Made by a program: the position numbers and the translations under genes. From the NCBI GenBank assembly GCA_003978455.1, contig QNZT01000053.1, forward strand, positions 1 to 37,093: a stretch of DNA of 37,093 bases, given 5' to 3'. Below are positions 17,309 to 25,941 of the stretch, piece after piece. Source of the DNA: Sulfurospirillum sp. GTDB taxonomy: Bacteria > Campylobacterota > Campylobacteria > Campylobacterales > QNZT01. Every line of letters begins with the position of its first letter. Within the stretch, counting starts at the first letter, position 1. Below the pieces are notes generated by a model. That model was given only the letters and a program-made list of their open reading frames with translations, was not told where the DNA came from and did not search any database.

Positions 17309-18279
17309 TGCAATTCTCCTTCCAGAATCTCTTTGATATAGTTGAACAAAAGTTTCAAATCCGATTTATTGACAAGATCGAGTGCACCAAGCTCCATCAC
17401 TTTATCTTTGACACCCTGATTGGTCATACTCGTCAGTGACAGCACCGGAACATTGCCGTAAACGCTCTCCTGTTTGATATACTTGATCACCTGATACCCG
17501 TTTCGTATCGGCATCTCGATATCGGTAATCACCAGACCGATCTCCTGAGGATCGAGTGTCATGATCCTGTTGATCAAATCTTCTCCGTTTTCATATATCT
17601 CGAAGTTGAGTTCCAGTTTGGTTAAAAATTCATTCAGTTTTTCGATGACTATCTGGCTGTCTTCGGCTACCAAGACCAGTTTATTGCTGTTGATTGCATA
17701 AGTATCGGGAGATGCGATTTCAAAAGAGTCAATATCGTAAATAGTCGTTTTGGATGTCTTGTCGCTGACATTGGCATCGTAAAGCAATCTCTCGGCATCA
17801 AACACAATACACATCTTCTTTTTGGTATCGTTGTCACGCTCCTGAACTTCGGTCACATAGGAGATCTTCGGATCTCTGCTGGCAGGTACACGCAACTCGT
17901 CACTTGCCTTCTCTTCAATACGGATAATATCTTTGACCATCAGCCCTATTTTCTTCTGGTTATAGTTGCACACGATAATAATACGCTGATCTTCATCGGT
18001 CGTATTATCTCCGATCCATTTGTCAAAGTTGACGATAGAGACGATCTCTCCGCGTATATTGATGAGACCGGTCACATATTCGTTACCGCTGGGCGGTTGT
18101 AAAAGCTCCACCTCCTCTTTGATCAGAAAACTCTGAATCTTGGAGATATTGATCGCGTAGAGCCGGTCACTGCTTGTCGCAAACACGGCAAGCTGCATCA
18201 CGTTACGCAAATGGCTTTTGGTCATATAGTCTATATTGTGCTGTATCTCATTTTCATCTAATAAATCATTGCTAAACAT
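17305..18279 (-). CDS. cheV: CheV coupling protein (CheW domain fused to receiver)
   Basis: A 324-residue protein with an N-terminal CheW-like domain (VTGLINIRGEIVSIVNFD around 68-85) and a C-terminal receiver (about 200-320). The receiver has an ED acidic pocket, phospho-acceptor Asp in VITDIEMP and Lys in LVNKSD. The ATG at 18279 was chosen because GGAAAC precedes it and it overlaps the upstream MCP stop by only 8 bases. The longer frame to 18345 would overlap by 74 bases. CheV proteins couple receptors to CheA and dampen signalling when phosphorylated. With no cheR or cheB nearby, this may provide adaptation for the block. Confidence 0.92.
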   Translation of the reverse strand: MFSNDLLDENEIQHNIDYMTKSHLRNVMQLAVFATSSDRLYAINISKIQSFLIKEEVELLQPPSGNEYVTGLINIRGEIVSIVNFDKWIGDNTTDEDQRIIIVCNYNQKKIGLMVKDIIRIEEKASDELRVPASRDPKISYVTEVQERDNDTKKKMCIVFDAERLLYDANVSDKTSKTTIYDIDSFEIASPDTYAINSNKLVLVAEDSQIVIEKLNEFLTKLELNFEIYENGEDLINRIMTLDPQEIGLVITDIEMPIRNGYQVIKYIKQESVYGNVPVLSLTSMTNQGVKDKVMELGALDLVNKSDLKLLFNYIKEILEGELQ

Positions 18280-19582
18280 AGCTTGTTTCCTTGTCATTCT
18301 CTTCAAGCCTTTGCTGCTGGCGCAAAATCGACTCTTTGCCTTCAAATTCCGTCATATTGACATTTTTGGAAATCGTTTTGGAAATCTCACTGACATTGAC
18401 GCTCACTTCATTGGCTGTATGGGCGATCGTGATATAGTCTTCTGTACGCTGATTGAGCAGGTTAAGTGTTTGCTCCAGAGAGTTGATGCTCTGCACCTGT
18501 GCATGTACCGACTGTGTTGTATCTTCGATCAGTGTGATTGTCTCGTCTATATCTTCACGCAACTCTTTATATCCCTGAATCATATGTGAGGAGATCTCTT
18601 TACCTTCGTTGGCTTTGTCCGTCGCCTGTACTACCAGATCTTTGATCGTTTTTGCAGCTTCTGTGCTTCTTGCCGCCAAATTTCGCACCTCGCTTGCGAC
18701 AACGGCAAATCCCTTACCCGCATCACCGGCAGTAGCCGCTTCCACCGCGGCATTGAGGGAGAGGATATTTGTCTGAAATGCGATTTGATCGATCACTTCA
18801 ATCGCTTCGTTTATCGCGATAGTAGCATCGTTGATCTCATCTATGGCACGTACTGTTTTGCTGGTATATTCCAATCCCTGCGCCGCAGACTCTTTCACTT
18901 TCAGGCTCGACGCTTGCATTTTTTGCGTATTTTCTGAACTCTGACGCGCTTTTTGGGTGATAAGCGAAATCTCATCCGATGCACTTTTGAGAATACTGGT
19001 CTGTTCACCGGATGCTTCGAGTATATGGTACATCTTGTCGATCAATGTCTCCGAAGCCTGTTCGAGTTCGATCCCGTGCCTGAAATTTTCTCCCAGCATC
19101 ACCGTAATAGCATCTTTAAGCGAGTTGATACCCTTGATCAACTCTCTGATCTCTCCATCGTGCATTCTGCTCTCATCAAGTGATTTTTTATAGATACCGC
19201 GTTCATACTCCTTCAACACGGCGATCATATCGTTAAAATCTTTTTGCAGTTTGTCGGAAAGTTTATTTAATGAATTGGCAACATATTGGATATAAGGGTC
19301 AGAGGTACGAAGGGCAACACGATCTGTAAGATTCCCGTCTGAAATCTTTTCGAGCACCAGCAGCATCTCCCCATTGACACCCTGATCTTCACTGCTTTTG
19401 GTTTGAAGCAATTTCCCTATATGCGCAATTTTGTCGTATATCTTTTTCATGGAGGGGGAGAATTTAACATCTTCACTGATATTAAACTCATTTCTGTCTC
19501 TTCGGATATACCCCTCTAACTGCCCGAGATACTCCATTATTTTTTCTGCCTGCTCTGCTTCCCTCTTTTTTCCAAATATCAT
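18272..19582 (-). CDS. Soluble (cytoplasmic) methyl-accepting chemotaxis protein
   Basis: A 436-residue chemoreceptor with no membrane segment or signal peptide. It has an N-terminal helical region, a HAMP-like stretch (EKISDGNLTDRVALRTSDP) near 83-101 and a signalling tip with NILSLNAAVEAATAGD near 270-285. ATG at 19582 (MIFGKK) is preferred over TTG at 19588, because AAGGG is seven bases before the ATG but directly touches the TTG. The PAS gene lies directly upstream (29-base gap). Soluble MCPs with partner PAS proteins occur in energy taxis (CetA/CetB in Campylobacter, where CetA is a membrane protein), so a similar redox-sensing pair is plausible. Confidence 0.9.
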   Translation of the reverse strand: MIFGKKREAEQAEKIMEYLGQLEGYIRRDRNEFNISEDVKFSPSMKKIYDKIAHIGKLLQTKSSEDQGVNGEMLLVLEKISDGNLTDRVALRTSDPYIQYVANSLNKLSDKLQKDFNDMIAVLKEYERGIYKKSLDESRMHDGEIRELIKGINSLKDAITVMLGENFRHGIELEQASETLIDKMYHILEASGEQTSILKSASDEISLITQKARQSSENTQKMQASSLKVKESAAQGLEYTSKTVRAIDEINDATIAINEAIEVIDQIAFQTNILSLNAAVEAATAGDAGKGFAVVASEVRNLAARSTEAAKTIKDLVVQATDKANEGKEISSHMIQGYKELREDIDETITLIEDTTQSVHAQVQSINSLEQTLNLLNQRTEDYITIAHTANEVSVNVSEISKTISKNVNMTEFEGKESILRQQQRLEENDKETSYV

Positions 19583-19611
19583 TCTCAACCCTTATACTTT
19601 ATTTTTATCTT

Positions 19612-20004
19612 TTATGCTAATGTCGCGTACAGTTTTTCCGCTTTTTCGATCTCGTCTGTCGTCGGTTTGACACGTACAGAAAAGTACTTTGTCTCACCTT
19701 CAGGTGTCTTTGAGGGATAGACAGTTGTAAATACCCAATAATACCCACCGTCTTTGGTACGATTTTTTACAACGCCGCTCCAGGTTTGACCGCTTTTTAG
19801 CGTATGCCAGAGATCTTCAAAAAATGCCTTGGGCATACCCGGATGACGCACCATACTATGCGGTTGACCGATTAACTCATCTTTGGTAAATTTTGAAATC
19901 TTGCAAAAATCTTCATTTGCATAAACGATATTTCCTTTTGCATCGGTTTCGGAAACAATAATTGTCTTCCTGTCGAGTTTATATTCATGTTCTTTAAGCG
20001 CCAT
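19612..20004 (-). CDS. Aer/CetB-like PAS domain protein
   Basis: A 130-residue single PAS domain, close in pattern to the FAD-binding PAS of Aer and of CetB. The marks are a start in KLDRKTIIVSETDAKGNIVY, then FCKISKFTKDELIGQPHSMVRHPGMP in the middle (given here in two parts: FCKISKFTKDELIG and QPHSMVRHPGMP), and FEDLWHTLKSG. Such domains read electron-transport redox state through flavin. It is the first gene of the 20004-8100 block and probably partners the next-door soluble MCP. Direct flavin ligands cannot be assigned from sequence alone. Confidence 0.88.
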   Translation of the reverse strand: MALKEHEYKLDRKTIIVSETDAKGNIVYANEDFCKISKFTKDELIGQPHSMVRHPGMPKAFFEDLWHTLKSGQTWSGVVKNRTKDGGYYWVFTTVYPSKTPEGETKYFSVRVKPTTDEIEKAEKLYATLA

Positions 20005-20124
20005 ACCTTTTCCTTATGCAGAGTACTAAACGCAATATCGGATAATGTAATAAAACGTTTAATTATTATGTGTATTTGATACAATAGATGTGAATATAAA
20101 ACTTCTACATAAGGGCATATCTAA

Positions 20125-20130
20125 TATAAT
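20125..20130 (+). promoter_or_regulatory. Candidate -10 box of the moaD-moaE-moeA operon
   Basis: TATAAT lies 31 bases before the moaD ATG, leaving a short leader with AAGGA as ribosome site. A second -10-like TACAAT stands at 20080-20085. The 157-base gap is the divergent promoter region shared with the PAS gene. Confidence 0.35.
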
Positions 20131-20161
20131 ATCTTTTATGAAATTTTGTAAGGACACAGAT

Positions 20162-20383
20162 ATGGCAAGAATCGAATTCCTCGGACCGATCAACAAAGAG
20201 CCTGTCGAAATCGACATCACACATCTTACTCAGCTGAAAAGCTGTTTCCAAAACGATCCGGAAGTAAGCGAATGGCTCAAAACCAGTGCCATTGCAGTCA
20301 ATGATCAACTGATCTCCAATCTGAATTTATCCATCGGGAAAAACGATAAAATTTCTCTGCTACCGCCGGTTTGCGGAGGCTGA
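20162..20383 (+). CDS. moaD: Molybdopterin synthase small subunit MoaD
   Basis: A 73-residue ubiquitin-fold protein ending in the GG tail that carries the thiocarboxylate sulfur donated to precursor Z in molybdopterin synthesis. Landmarks are AIAVNDQLI near 43-51 and the C-terminal LLPPVCGG. The ATG at 20162 has AAGGA upstream; the longer in-frame start at 20090 would add 24 unrelated residues. The stop is followed immediately by the moaE start, so subunit genes are coupled. Product molybdenum cofactor is needed by SoxC, encoded about 12 kb away. Confidence 0.9.
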   Translation: MARIEFLGPINKEPVEIDITHLTQLKSCFQNDPEVSEWLKTSAIAVNDQLISNLNLSIGKNDKISLLPPVCGG

Positions 20384-20384
20384 T

Positions 20385-20822
20385 ATGCTGGAACTCTACA
20401 AAGATGCGCTTCATGTTGAAGAGATTTTGACCAGATGGTACCAGATACACAAAGACCAGAACTATGGTGCTTTTATCAATTTCGTCGGTATCGTTCGTGA
20501 TGAAAACGGCATAGACGGCTTAAGCTTTGATATCTACAAACCTTTGCTGACATCATGGTTTGATGCATGGCAGCAGAAGGCGAAAAAGAGAGGCGCTTTG
20601 CTACTGATGGCACACTCCGAAGGCAATGTCTATGTTCATGAAAGCTCCTATATCGCAGCTGTGCTTTCACCAAAACGCAGAGTGGCACTCGAGATGATCG
20701 ATGAGTTTGTCGAGGATTTCAAGGCAAAAGCACCTATCTGGAAATATGATATCATCGAAGGTGAACGTATTTACGCCGACGACCGCAGTACACCGCTTCC
20801 CGGCAGCGGACTTTTAGCCTGA
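20385..20822 (+). CDS. moaE: Molybdopterin synthase large subunit MoaE
   Basis: A 145-residue catalytic subunit that, with MoaD, converts precursor Z to molybdopterin by adding two sulfurs. Family landmarks are GAFINFVGIVRD (26-37), the HSEGNVYVHESSYIAAV stretch (75-91), SPKRR and the active-site lysine segment KAKAPIWKYD (110-119). GGAGG at the end of moaD serves as ribosome site. It is 1 base after moaD and 16 bases before moeA. Confidence 0.95.
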   Translation: MLELYKDALHVEEILTRWYQIHKDQNYGAFINFVGIVRDENGIDGLSFDIYKPLLTSWFDAWQQKAKKRGALLLMAHSEGNVYVHESSYIAAVLSPKRRVALEMIDEFVEDFKAKAPIWKYDIIEGERIYADDRSTPLPGSGLLA

Positions 20823-20838
20823 AAAACAGAGGAAAATT

Positions 20839-22050
20839 ATGGCATTTATAACATACGAAGAATCAGTGAAAAACTTACAGGAAAGTTGCACAAATACAAA
20901 AATCTCGCAACGGGTATTTATCGATGAGGCACTCGGGCGTATTTTGAGTGAAGATATCATCGCCACAGAAAACTCTCCCGCACACCCTACTTCGGCGATG
21001 GACGGCTATGCGATCAAGTTTGAAGACCAGAGCATGGGACGTTTGCAAATCCTCGGTGATCTGCCTGCCGGAACCTACTCCGATACGGAACTGATGGGCG
21101 GTTTTTGTGTCAAAACCTTTACCGGATCGCTCATGACAAAAGGGAGTGACACCCTCATACCGATCGAAAATGTCACCGTAGAAGGCGACGAGATCGTCAT
21201 CAAAGAGGAAGTTCCGCAGGGTTTCAGTGTACGACCGGTCGGTGAAAACTACCGGGAGGGCGAAGTGCTTATCCACAAAGGCACCAAAATAGACTTTGCC
21301 GAAATCGGCGTACTCGCAAGTCTCAATATCGCTCAGGTATCCGTCTATAAAAAACCTTCCGTTGCCGTGATCGCTACCGGAAGCGAAATACTTGATGTCG
21401 GAGAGAGACAGAGCAACCCCTCCCAGATATACAGTTCCAACCAGTTCACACTGGAGGCACTGGCAAAAAAAGCGGGAGCATCCGTCACCAGAACACCGCT
21501 TGCGAAAGATGATAAAGAGAGTCTGCGAAAAGTGATTCTCGATGCGCTTGAAGATCATGATATCCTCGTCACTACCGGCGGTGTCAGCGTCGGCGACTAT
21601 GACTTTGTCAAAGATATTCTTCATGAAATGGACGCTTTTTATATCACCGAAGGGGTTATCCTCAAACCGGGACAGCATATCAAAATCGTCAAAGTAGCCA
21701 ACAAATATATCTTTGCACTGCCGGGATTTCCCTACAGTTCAACGGTCACTTTTATACTCTATGTCATTCCGCTGATCAAGATGCTTACAGGACAAACTCC
21801 AGATCTTCCCTATGTCAGGGCAGTGCTTAAAAAAAGATACAAAAAGAGAAGTCGAAAAACTGAGTTCGCTGCCTGCAACCTCTACTATGAAAACGGTACA
21901 TATGTCGCTGATTTTACCGGTAAAAAGAGCGGTTCCAGCGCTATTTTGACCAATATGCTCGGCGATACCGGTTTGCTGGAAATTCCTCAGGAGAGCGGCG
22001 ATATCGAAGCCGGTTCACTGGTAAACGTCATCAACCTCAAAGCTCTCTAA
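20839..22050 (+). CDS. moeA: Molybdopterin molybdenumtransferase MoeA
   Basis: A 403-residue enzyme that inserts molybdate into adenylated molybdopterin. Landmarks are PAHPTSAMDGYAI (44-56), TGSLMTKGSDTLIPIE (about 95-110), the MPT-binding core VTTGGVSVGDYDFVK and the C-terminal small domain from about 325. The length is normal for the family. GAGGAAAATT precedes the ATG. It follows moaE on the same transcript and gives the window the last steps of Moco synthesis. moaA, moaC and mogA are not here. Confidence 0.95.
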   Translation: MAFITYEESVKNLQESCTNTKISQRVFIDEALGRILSEDIIATENSPAHPTSAMDGYAIKFEDQSMGRLQILGDLPAGTYSDTELMGGFCVKTFTGSLMTKGSDTLIPIENVTVEGDEIVIKEEVPQGFSVRPVGENYREGEVLIHKGTKIDFAEIGVLASLNIAQVSVYKKPSVAVIATGSEILDVGERQSNPSQIYSSNQFTLEALAKKAGASVTRTPLAKDDKESLRKVILDALEDHDILVTTGGVSVGDYDFVKDILHEMDAFYITEGVILKPGQHIKIVKVANKYIFALPGFPYSSTVTFILYVIPLIKMLTGQTPDLPYVRAVLKKRYKKRSRKTEFAACNLYYENGTYVADFTGKKSGSSAILTNMLGDTGLLEIPQESGDIEAGSLVNVINLKAL

Positions 22051-22059
22051 AAACACTTC

Positions 22060-22611
22060 ATGAAACAGAGACTGGTACATATCTTTCTCACTCTTCTCGT
22101 CTTTATCTATATTATTTTCGAGGAGCTGGTCTGGGAGACGATTGCCAGACCTGTTTATGACTATTTCCATTCCCTTAAACTCTTGCAGAAGATCGAAGCA
22201 AAAGTCCACCATCTGCATCCGTGGATTTTGCTGATCCTCTTTTTGTCTGTTTTTGTTGTCGTGGAGATAGCGGGCATCTTTGCAGGCATACTGGCACTTC
22301 AAGGACACATCCTTCCGGCAACACTGCTCTATCTCACCAAGATCCCTGCTGCGGCATTTGCTTTTTGGTTTTTTCGTGTTTCACAAGACAAACTGCTGCG
22401 CATAGGATGGTTTAAAAGCGCATACACCTATGTGATGGATAAAATAGACCAGATTAAAGATACCGAAGTGTACCGCGCCGTCAAAATCAAAACCACAAAA
22501 CTTAAAAAAGAGATCAAACAACTCAAAGCACGCTATCTTCCCAAAGGAGCACTCAAGCGGCGTATCAAACGTATCTATCTCCGGCTTAAAAAGATTATCA
22601 AAGGCGTATAA
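22060..22611 (+). CDS. Membrane protein of unknown function with basic tail
   Basis: A 183-residue protein I do not recognise by name. It has a membrane segment at about 7-24, two or more at about 55-110 (WILLILFLSVFVVVEIAG and a second run) and a C-terminal half very rich in Lys and Arg (KTTKLKKEIKQLKARYLPKG and following). The tail would sit in the cytoplasm and could bind nucleic acid, phospholipid or a partner. It starts 9 bases after moeA with only a weak ribosome site, so it may be translated by reinitiation. Similar small integral membrane proteins are common in this phylum, but no role can be given. Confidence 0.75.
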   Translation: MKQRLVHIFLTLLVFIYIIFEELVWETIARPVYDYFHSLKLLQKIEAKVHHLHPWILLILFLSVFVVVEIAGIFAGILALQGHILPATLLYLTKIPAAAFAFWFFRVSQDKLLRIGWFKSAYTYVMDKIDQIKDTEVYRAVKIKTTKLKKEIKQLKARYLPKGALKRRIKRIYLRLKKIIKGV

Positions 22612-22685
22612 GAGAGATTTTTATTACACCGACTAAATAAAAAAATCGCCGCACCGATATACTCTGCAAAAGGAGACTGGCGACT

Positions 22686-24401
22686 ATGATCTATACGGTT
22701 CTGATTTTGATCGGTACACTTTTACTACTTTGGTATATGTATGACCGTTTTGTACAAAGAGAGCATACACTTCTCATAAACTACCCTATCATCGGTCGTG
22801 CGCGCTATTTTCTTGAAGCCGTAAGAGAGCCTTTTCGCCAGTATTTCGGAAATGAAGATATCTTTGAGTCACGGGACAAGATAGAGTGGGTTTATAAAGC
22901 TGCCCGTGATAAAAAGACCTTTATATCCTTCTCCCCCAGTGAACCGCAAAAACTTCCGAAGTTTATGTTAAAACACGCCTTTGCACCACTAAACGATCAT
23001 GAAGTATCCAGTATCTTTTCCGTCACTTTTGGACAAAACAGGAGATATCCTTTCAAAGCCAAATCTATCATCAGCCGAAGTGCGATGAGTGACGGGGCGA
23101 TTTCACCGGAAGGAACACAAGCTTTTACAATAGGTGCATATCGCGGAAAGTTTCCGATCAACACAGGGGAAGGTGGTCTGACATCGAACTTTCTGGTAAC
23201 GCACCGCTCCTATGATACCTCGTATATGGATATCGTACCGCTCAAATCATGGCATATAGCGATGTTTAAACTTTTGCGTATCACATTTAACACATCGTTT
23301 GCCATATCGATGCTGAAAAATATCGTTTTGGAGCACAATCTCAAGGATACCTATATGTTCGACAGGGTAAAAATGTGTTTTTATCGCATCAACTGGAATG
23401 CGCCGCTATCATGCTTTCCAATAGAGAAACCCTCTGATGTCGCCGATATCATCTTTCAGATAGGTTCAGGACTTTACGGTGTGCGAAACGAAAAAGGTAC
23501 GTTTGACATGGATCGCTACAAAAAAGCGATGCGTTTTTGCGACATGACCGAAATCAAACTGGCACAGGGGGCAAAACAGACAGGAGGCAAACTGACCAAA
23601 TCCAAAGTCACGGACGCGATTGCATATTTTCGCGGTGTGACACCCCATCAGGATCTCTATTCGCCAAATCGGTTTCCCTATGCCAACAGTATCGACGAGT
23701 TGTTCGATTTTATCCAGATGCTACAGGAAGCATCCGGTAAACCTGTCGGCTTTAAGATTGTTATTTCCCAAAAGAGCGATTTTGAAGAGATCGCACACGC
23801 CTTGAAAAAGAGGCTCATGAAAAAGCTTTCTATTCCTGATTTTATCACTGTCGACGGGGGAGAAGGAGGCAGTGCCACGGCACCTCTGGAACTTATGGAG
23901 CATGTGGGGCTGGGTATCAAAGATGCCCTTTTCATCGTACAAGATGTTTTGAAATCATACGGTATCAGAGATGAAATCAAACTGATAGCCAGCGGCAAAG
24001 TGCTAACCCCTGACAATGTGGCTATCCTCATGGCGCTTGGTGCGGATATGGTAGCCATAGGGCGCGGCTTTATGCTCAGTGCAGGCTGTATACGCGCTAA
24101 AGTGTGTTCGGGTATAGGCAAGCACCAGTGTCCGGTCGGACTCGCAACTCAGGATATCAAAAAGAGAAAAGGGTACATCGTCCACAAATACGCAAAGATG
24201 GTTGAGAACTACCATAAAAATTTACTTCAAAACATGCGAACACTTCTTGCTGTCATGGGCTTGCATTCGACCAGAGATTTGAACCTTGAACATCTTTATC
24301 TTATCGATCAGGATACACATATATACGACGATATAAAAGCCTATTTCGATGACAAATTTCAATCCACCTCACAGCATAAAGATCGAGTCACACACCTGTA
24401 A
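22686..24401 (+). CDS. Membrane-anchored FMN-binding glutamate synthase-family protein
   Basis: A 571-residue protein with one N-terminal membrane segment (about 3-19) and the FMN/Fe-S domain of glutamate synthase (GltB central domain). The FMN barrel shows VDGGEGGSATAPLELMEHVG near 392-411 and ALGADMVAIGRGFM near 449-462. Then comes the cysteine cluster CIRAKVCSGIGKHQCPVG, as in the 3Fe-4S site. It lacks the N-terminal glutaminase and the GXGXG domain, so it is not a classical glutamate synthase. It belongs to the standalone GltB-like family, whose substrate is poorly known. AAAGGAG before the ATG supports the start. Confidence 0.9.
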   Translation: MIYTVLILIGTLLLLWYMYDRFVQREHTLLINYPIIGRARYFLEAVREPFRQYFGNEDIFESRDKIEWVYKAARDKKTFISFSPSEPQKLPKFMLKHAFAPLNDHEVSSIFSVTFGQNRRYPFKAKSIISRSAMSDGAISPEGTQAFTIGAYRGKFPINTGEGGLTSNFLVTHRSYDTSYMDIVPLKSWHIAMFKLLRITFNTSFAISMLKNIVLEHNLKDTYMFDRVKMCFYRINWNAPLSCFPIEKPSDVADIIFQIGSGLYGVRNEKGTFDMDRYKKAMRFCDMTEIKLAQGAKQTGGKLTKSKVTDAIAYFRGVTPHQDLYSPNRFPYANSIDELFDFIQMLQEASGKPVGFKIVISQKSDFEEIAHALKKRLMKKLSIPDFITVDGGEGGSATAPLELMEHVGLGIKDALFIVQDVLKSYGIRDEIKLIASGKVLTPDNVAILMALGADMVAIGRGFMLSAGCIRAKVCSGIGKHQCPVGLATQDIKKRKGYIVHKYAKMVENYHKNLLQNMRTLLAVMGLHSTRDLNLEHLYLIDQDTHIYDDIKAYFDDKFQSTSQHKDRVTHL

Positions 24402-24431
24402 ATAGTACGCAAATTTTTTACTTTGCAGATA

Positions 24432-24445
24432 TTGACCCAGATCAA
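24432..24445. promoter_or_regulatory. FNR/CRP-family-like binding site
   Basis: TTGACCCAGATCAA differs by one base from the FNR-type consensus TTGAT-N4-ATCAA. Its centre is about 59 bases before the start inferred from the -10 box at 24485-24490, a usual class I activator position. It suggests control of the FccB-like gene by an oxygen-, NO- or redox-responsive CRP/FNR regulator. The regulator is not in this window. Confidence 0.5.
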
Positions 24446-24484
24446 TTTTCTTAGCTAGTCATGAAGAAATTCAAATAGATGTGA

Positions 24485-24490
24485 TATAAT
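24485..24490 (+). promoter_or_regulatory. Candidate -10 box of the FccB-like gene
   Basis: TATAAT lies 72 bases before the ATG, in the AT-rich run after the FNR-like box. Spacing to that box fits an activator-dependent promoter. Confidence 0.4.
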
Positions 24491-24561
24491 ATTTTATAAA
24501 TAGAGTACGCTGCTGTATTGTTTTCAATATGACGCTGCATACGGATTGCTGAGGAGTTTTC

Positions 24562-25878
24562 ATGAACAGAAGAGATATGATCAAAACGACTTTGTCAACT
24601 GTACTGGCTTTAAGCACCGCCGGTATGGCAAATGAGAAGAAGAGTCCCGAGCCGAAACAGACAAAACGCAAGAGCAAACCCAAACACCCGCGTGTGGTGG
24701 TAGTGGGTGGAGGCTGGTCAGGGCTGTCACTTGCAAAGAGCGTAAAAGCATTTGTTCCCGAATCTGAAGTAACACTGGTCGAAAAGAGGTATGAGTTTAT
24801 GTCATGCCCGGTGAGTAACCCTTGGCTTTTTGATATGGTCGATCTTGAGTTTTTAACCCACTCATATATCGAAGCAGCAAATAACCATGGCTATGACTAT
24901 GTGCAGGCGACAGCAACGGGTTTGGATAGTAAAAACAATATTTTAAAAACAACAGTCGGCGATATAGAGTATGACTATCTGGTTTTTGCACTAGGTATAG
25001 AGTATGACTACGACAAGTCTACAAAAGGTGACAAGGATCTGGAACACCAACTTCGAATGCACTATCCCGGTGCGTTTATTCCCGGTTCTGAGCATCTCAC
25101 TCTCAAACGTAAAATAGAAAATTTCAAAGAGGGTACGTTTGTGCTCAATGTACCAAGCGGAAACTATCGATGTTTGCCTGCCCCATATGAGCGGGCTTGC
25201 CTGCTTGCCGACCACTTCAAACAAAACAAGATGAAAGCAAAAGTCCTGCTGCTTGATGCGAACAACGAAATTACCATCAAACCGCAGGGATTTCATAGCG
25301 CATTTGACAAACTCTATAAAGGGTATCTCCAGTATGAACCCAATAGTGAAATCCTTAAATTTGACCTGAAGAACAAGACACTGATCACTGAGTTTGATGA
25401 GTTTACATTTGATGACTTTGCATTTTACCCCTCTGTCAGGGCACCGAAGCTACTCGAAGAGCTCGGATTGACAATCAAAACTGTTTATAACAGATTTGAG
25501 GCAAATCTTGATCACTATACAAACAAATTTGTCGGATATGACAATATATACGGATGCGGTGACATACGTCCTATGGGATTTTCAAAGTCCGGCAATACTG
25601 CCTATACGGAAGGTGAAAATGTCGCCAGACAGATAGCAGCAGATATACAGGGGAAAAAACATAACTGGGAATCTCCAGTTACGGTTTGCATCTCTTTAGT
25701 CTCAAAAAAGCCGCATAGAGAGATTTCTCTTGTGTCCCAATACAAATATGACAAAAAAGGCGCAACCTTCTTCAACGGTACCTTTACAGATGAAGCATGG
25801 AAAACGAACGATCTGGGGAAAAATCGTGCGCTATTTACCTGGGCAAAAGCACTTTATGACAATATGTTCTATATATAA
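24562..25878 (+). CDS. Tat-exported FccB/SoxF-like sulfide dehydrogenase flavoprotein
   Basis: A 438-residue periplasmic FAD protein of the flavocytochrome c sulfide dehydrogenase / SoxF family. A twin-arginine signal (NRRDMIKTTLS, cleavage near AGMA) leads. The FAD-binding GGGWSG (49-54) follows. C82 in FMSCPVSN fits the flavin-linking or catalytic cysteine region, and C204 (YRCLPAPYERAC) fits the second redox cysteine. The C-terminal dimer-type FccB domain covers the last 70 residues. No cytochrome FccA subunit lies beside it, so it may act alone or with a cytochrome from elsewhere. GAGGAG precedes the ATG. It converges on the sox operon through a shared hairpin. Confidence 0.88.
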   Translation: MNRRDMIKTTLSTVLALSTAGMANEKKSPEPKQTKRKSKPKHPRVVVVGGGWSGLSLAKSVKAFVPESEVTLVEKRYEFMSCPVSNPWLFDMVDLEFLTHSYIEAANNHGYDYVQATATGLDSKNNILKTTVGDIEYDYLVFALGIEYDYDKSTKGDKDLEHQLRMHYPGAFIPGSEHLTLKRKIENFKEGTFVLNVPSGNYRCLPAPYERACLLADHFKQNKMKAKVLLLDANNEITIKPQGFHSAFDKLYKGYLQYEPNSEILKFDLKNKTLITEFDEFTFDDFAFYPSVRAPKLLEELGLTIKTVYNRFEANLDHYTNKFVGYDNIYGCGDIRPMGFSKSGNTAYTEGENVARQIAADIQGKKHNWESPVTVCISLVSKKPHREISLVSQYKYDKKGATFFNGTFTDEAWKTNDLGKNRALFTWAKALYDNMFYI

Positions 25879-25897
25879 GTAAAAAAGAGAGGCTTTA

Positions 25898-25922
25898 CAA
25901 AGCCCTTTTGAAAAGGGCTTTG
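25898..25922. terminator. Bidirectional terminator hairpin
   Basis: A perfect 12-base inverted repeat around one base (CAAAGCCCTTTT, then its complement) stands between two convergent genes. Both strands have T- or A-runs inside the stem ends. It most likely ends both the FccB-like and sox transcripts. Confidence 0.75.
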
Positions 25923-25941
25923 TTGAAGTAAGGTTTGACGA

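Noticed and set aside
20005..20161. Moco riboswitch upstream of moaD
   Set aside because: The 157-base gap has no long conserved stem or tetraloop-receptor pattern that I can recognise, and it also serves a divergent gene.
24409..24426. GCAAA...TTTGC inverted repeat after the GltB-like gene
   Set aside because: Only five-base arms; could arise by chance in AT-rich sequence.
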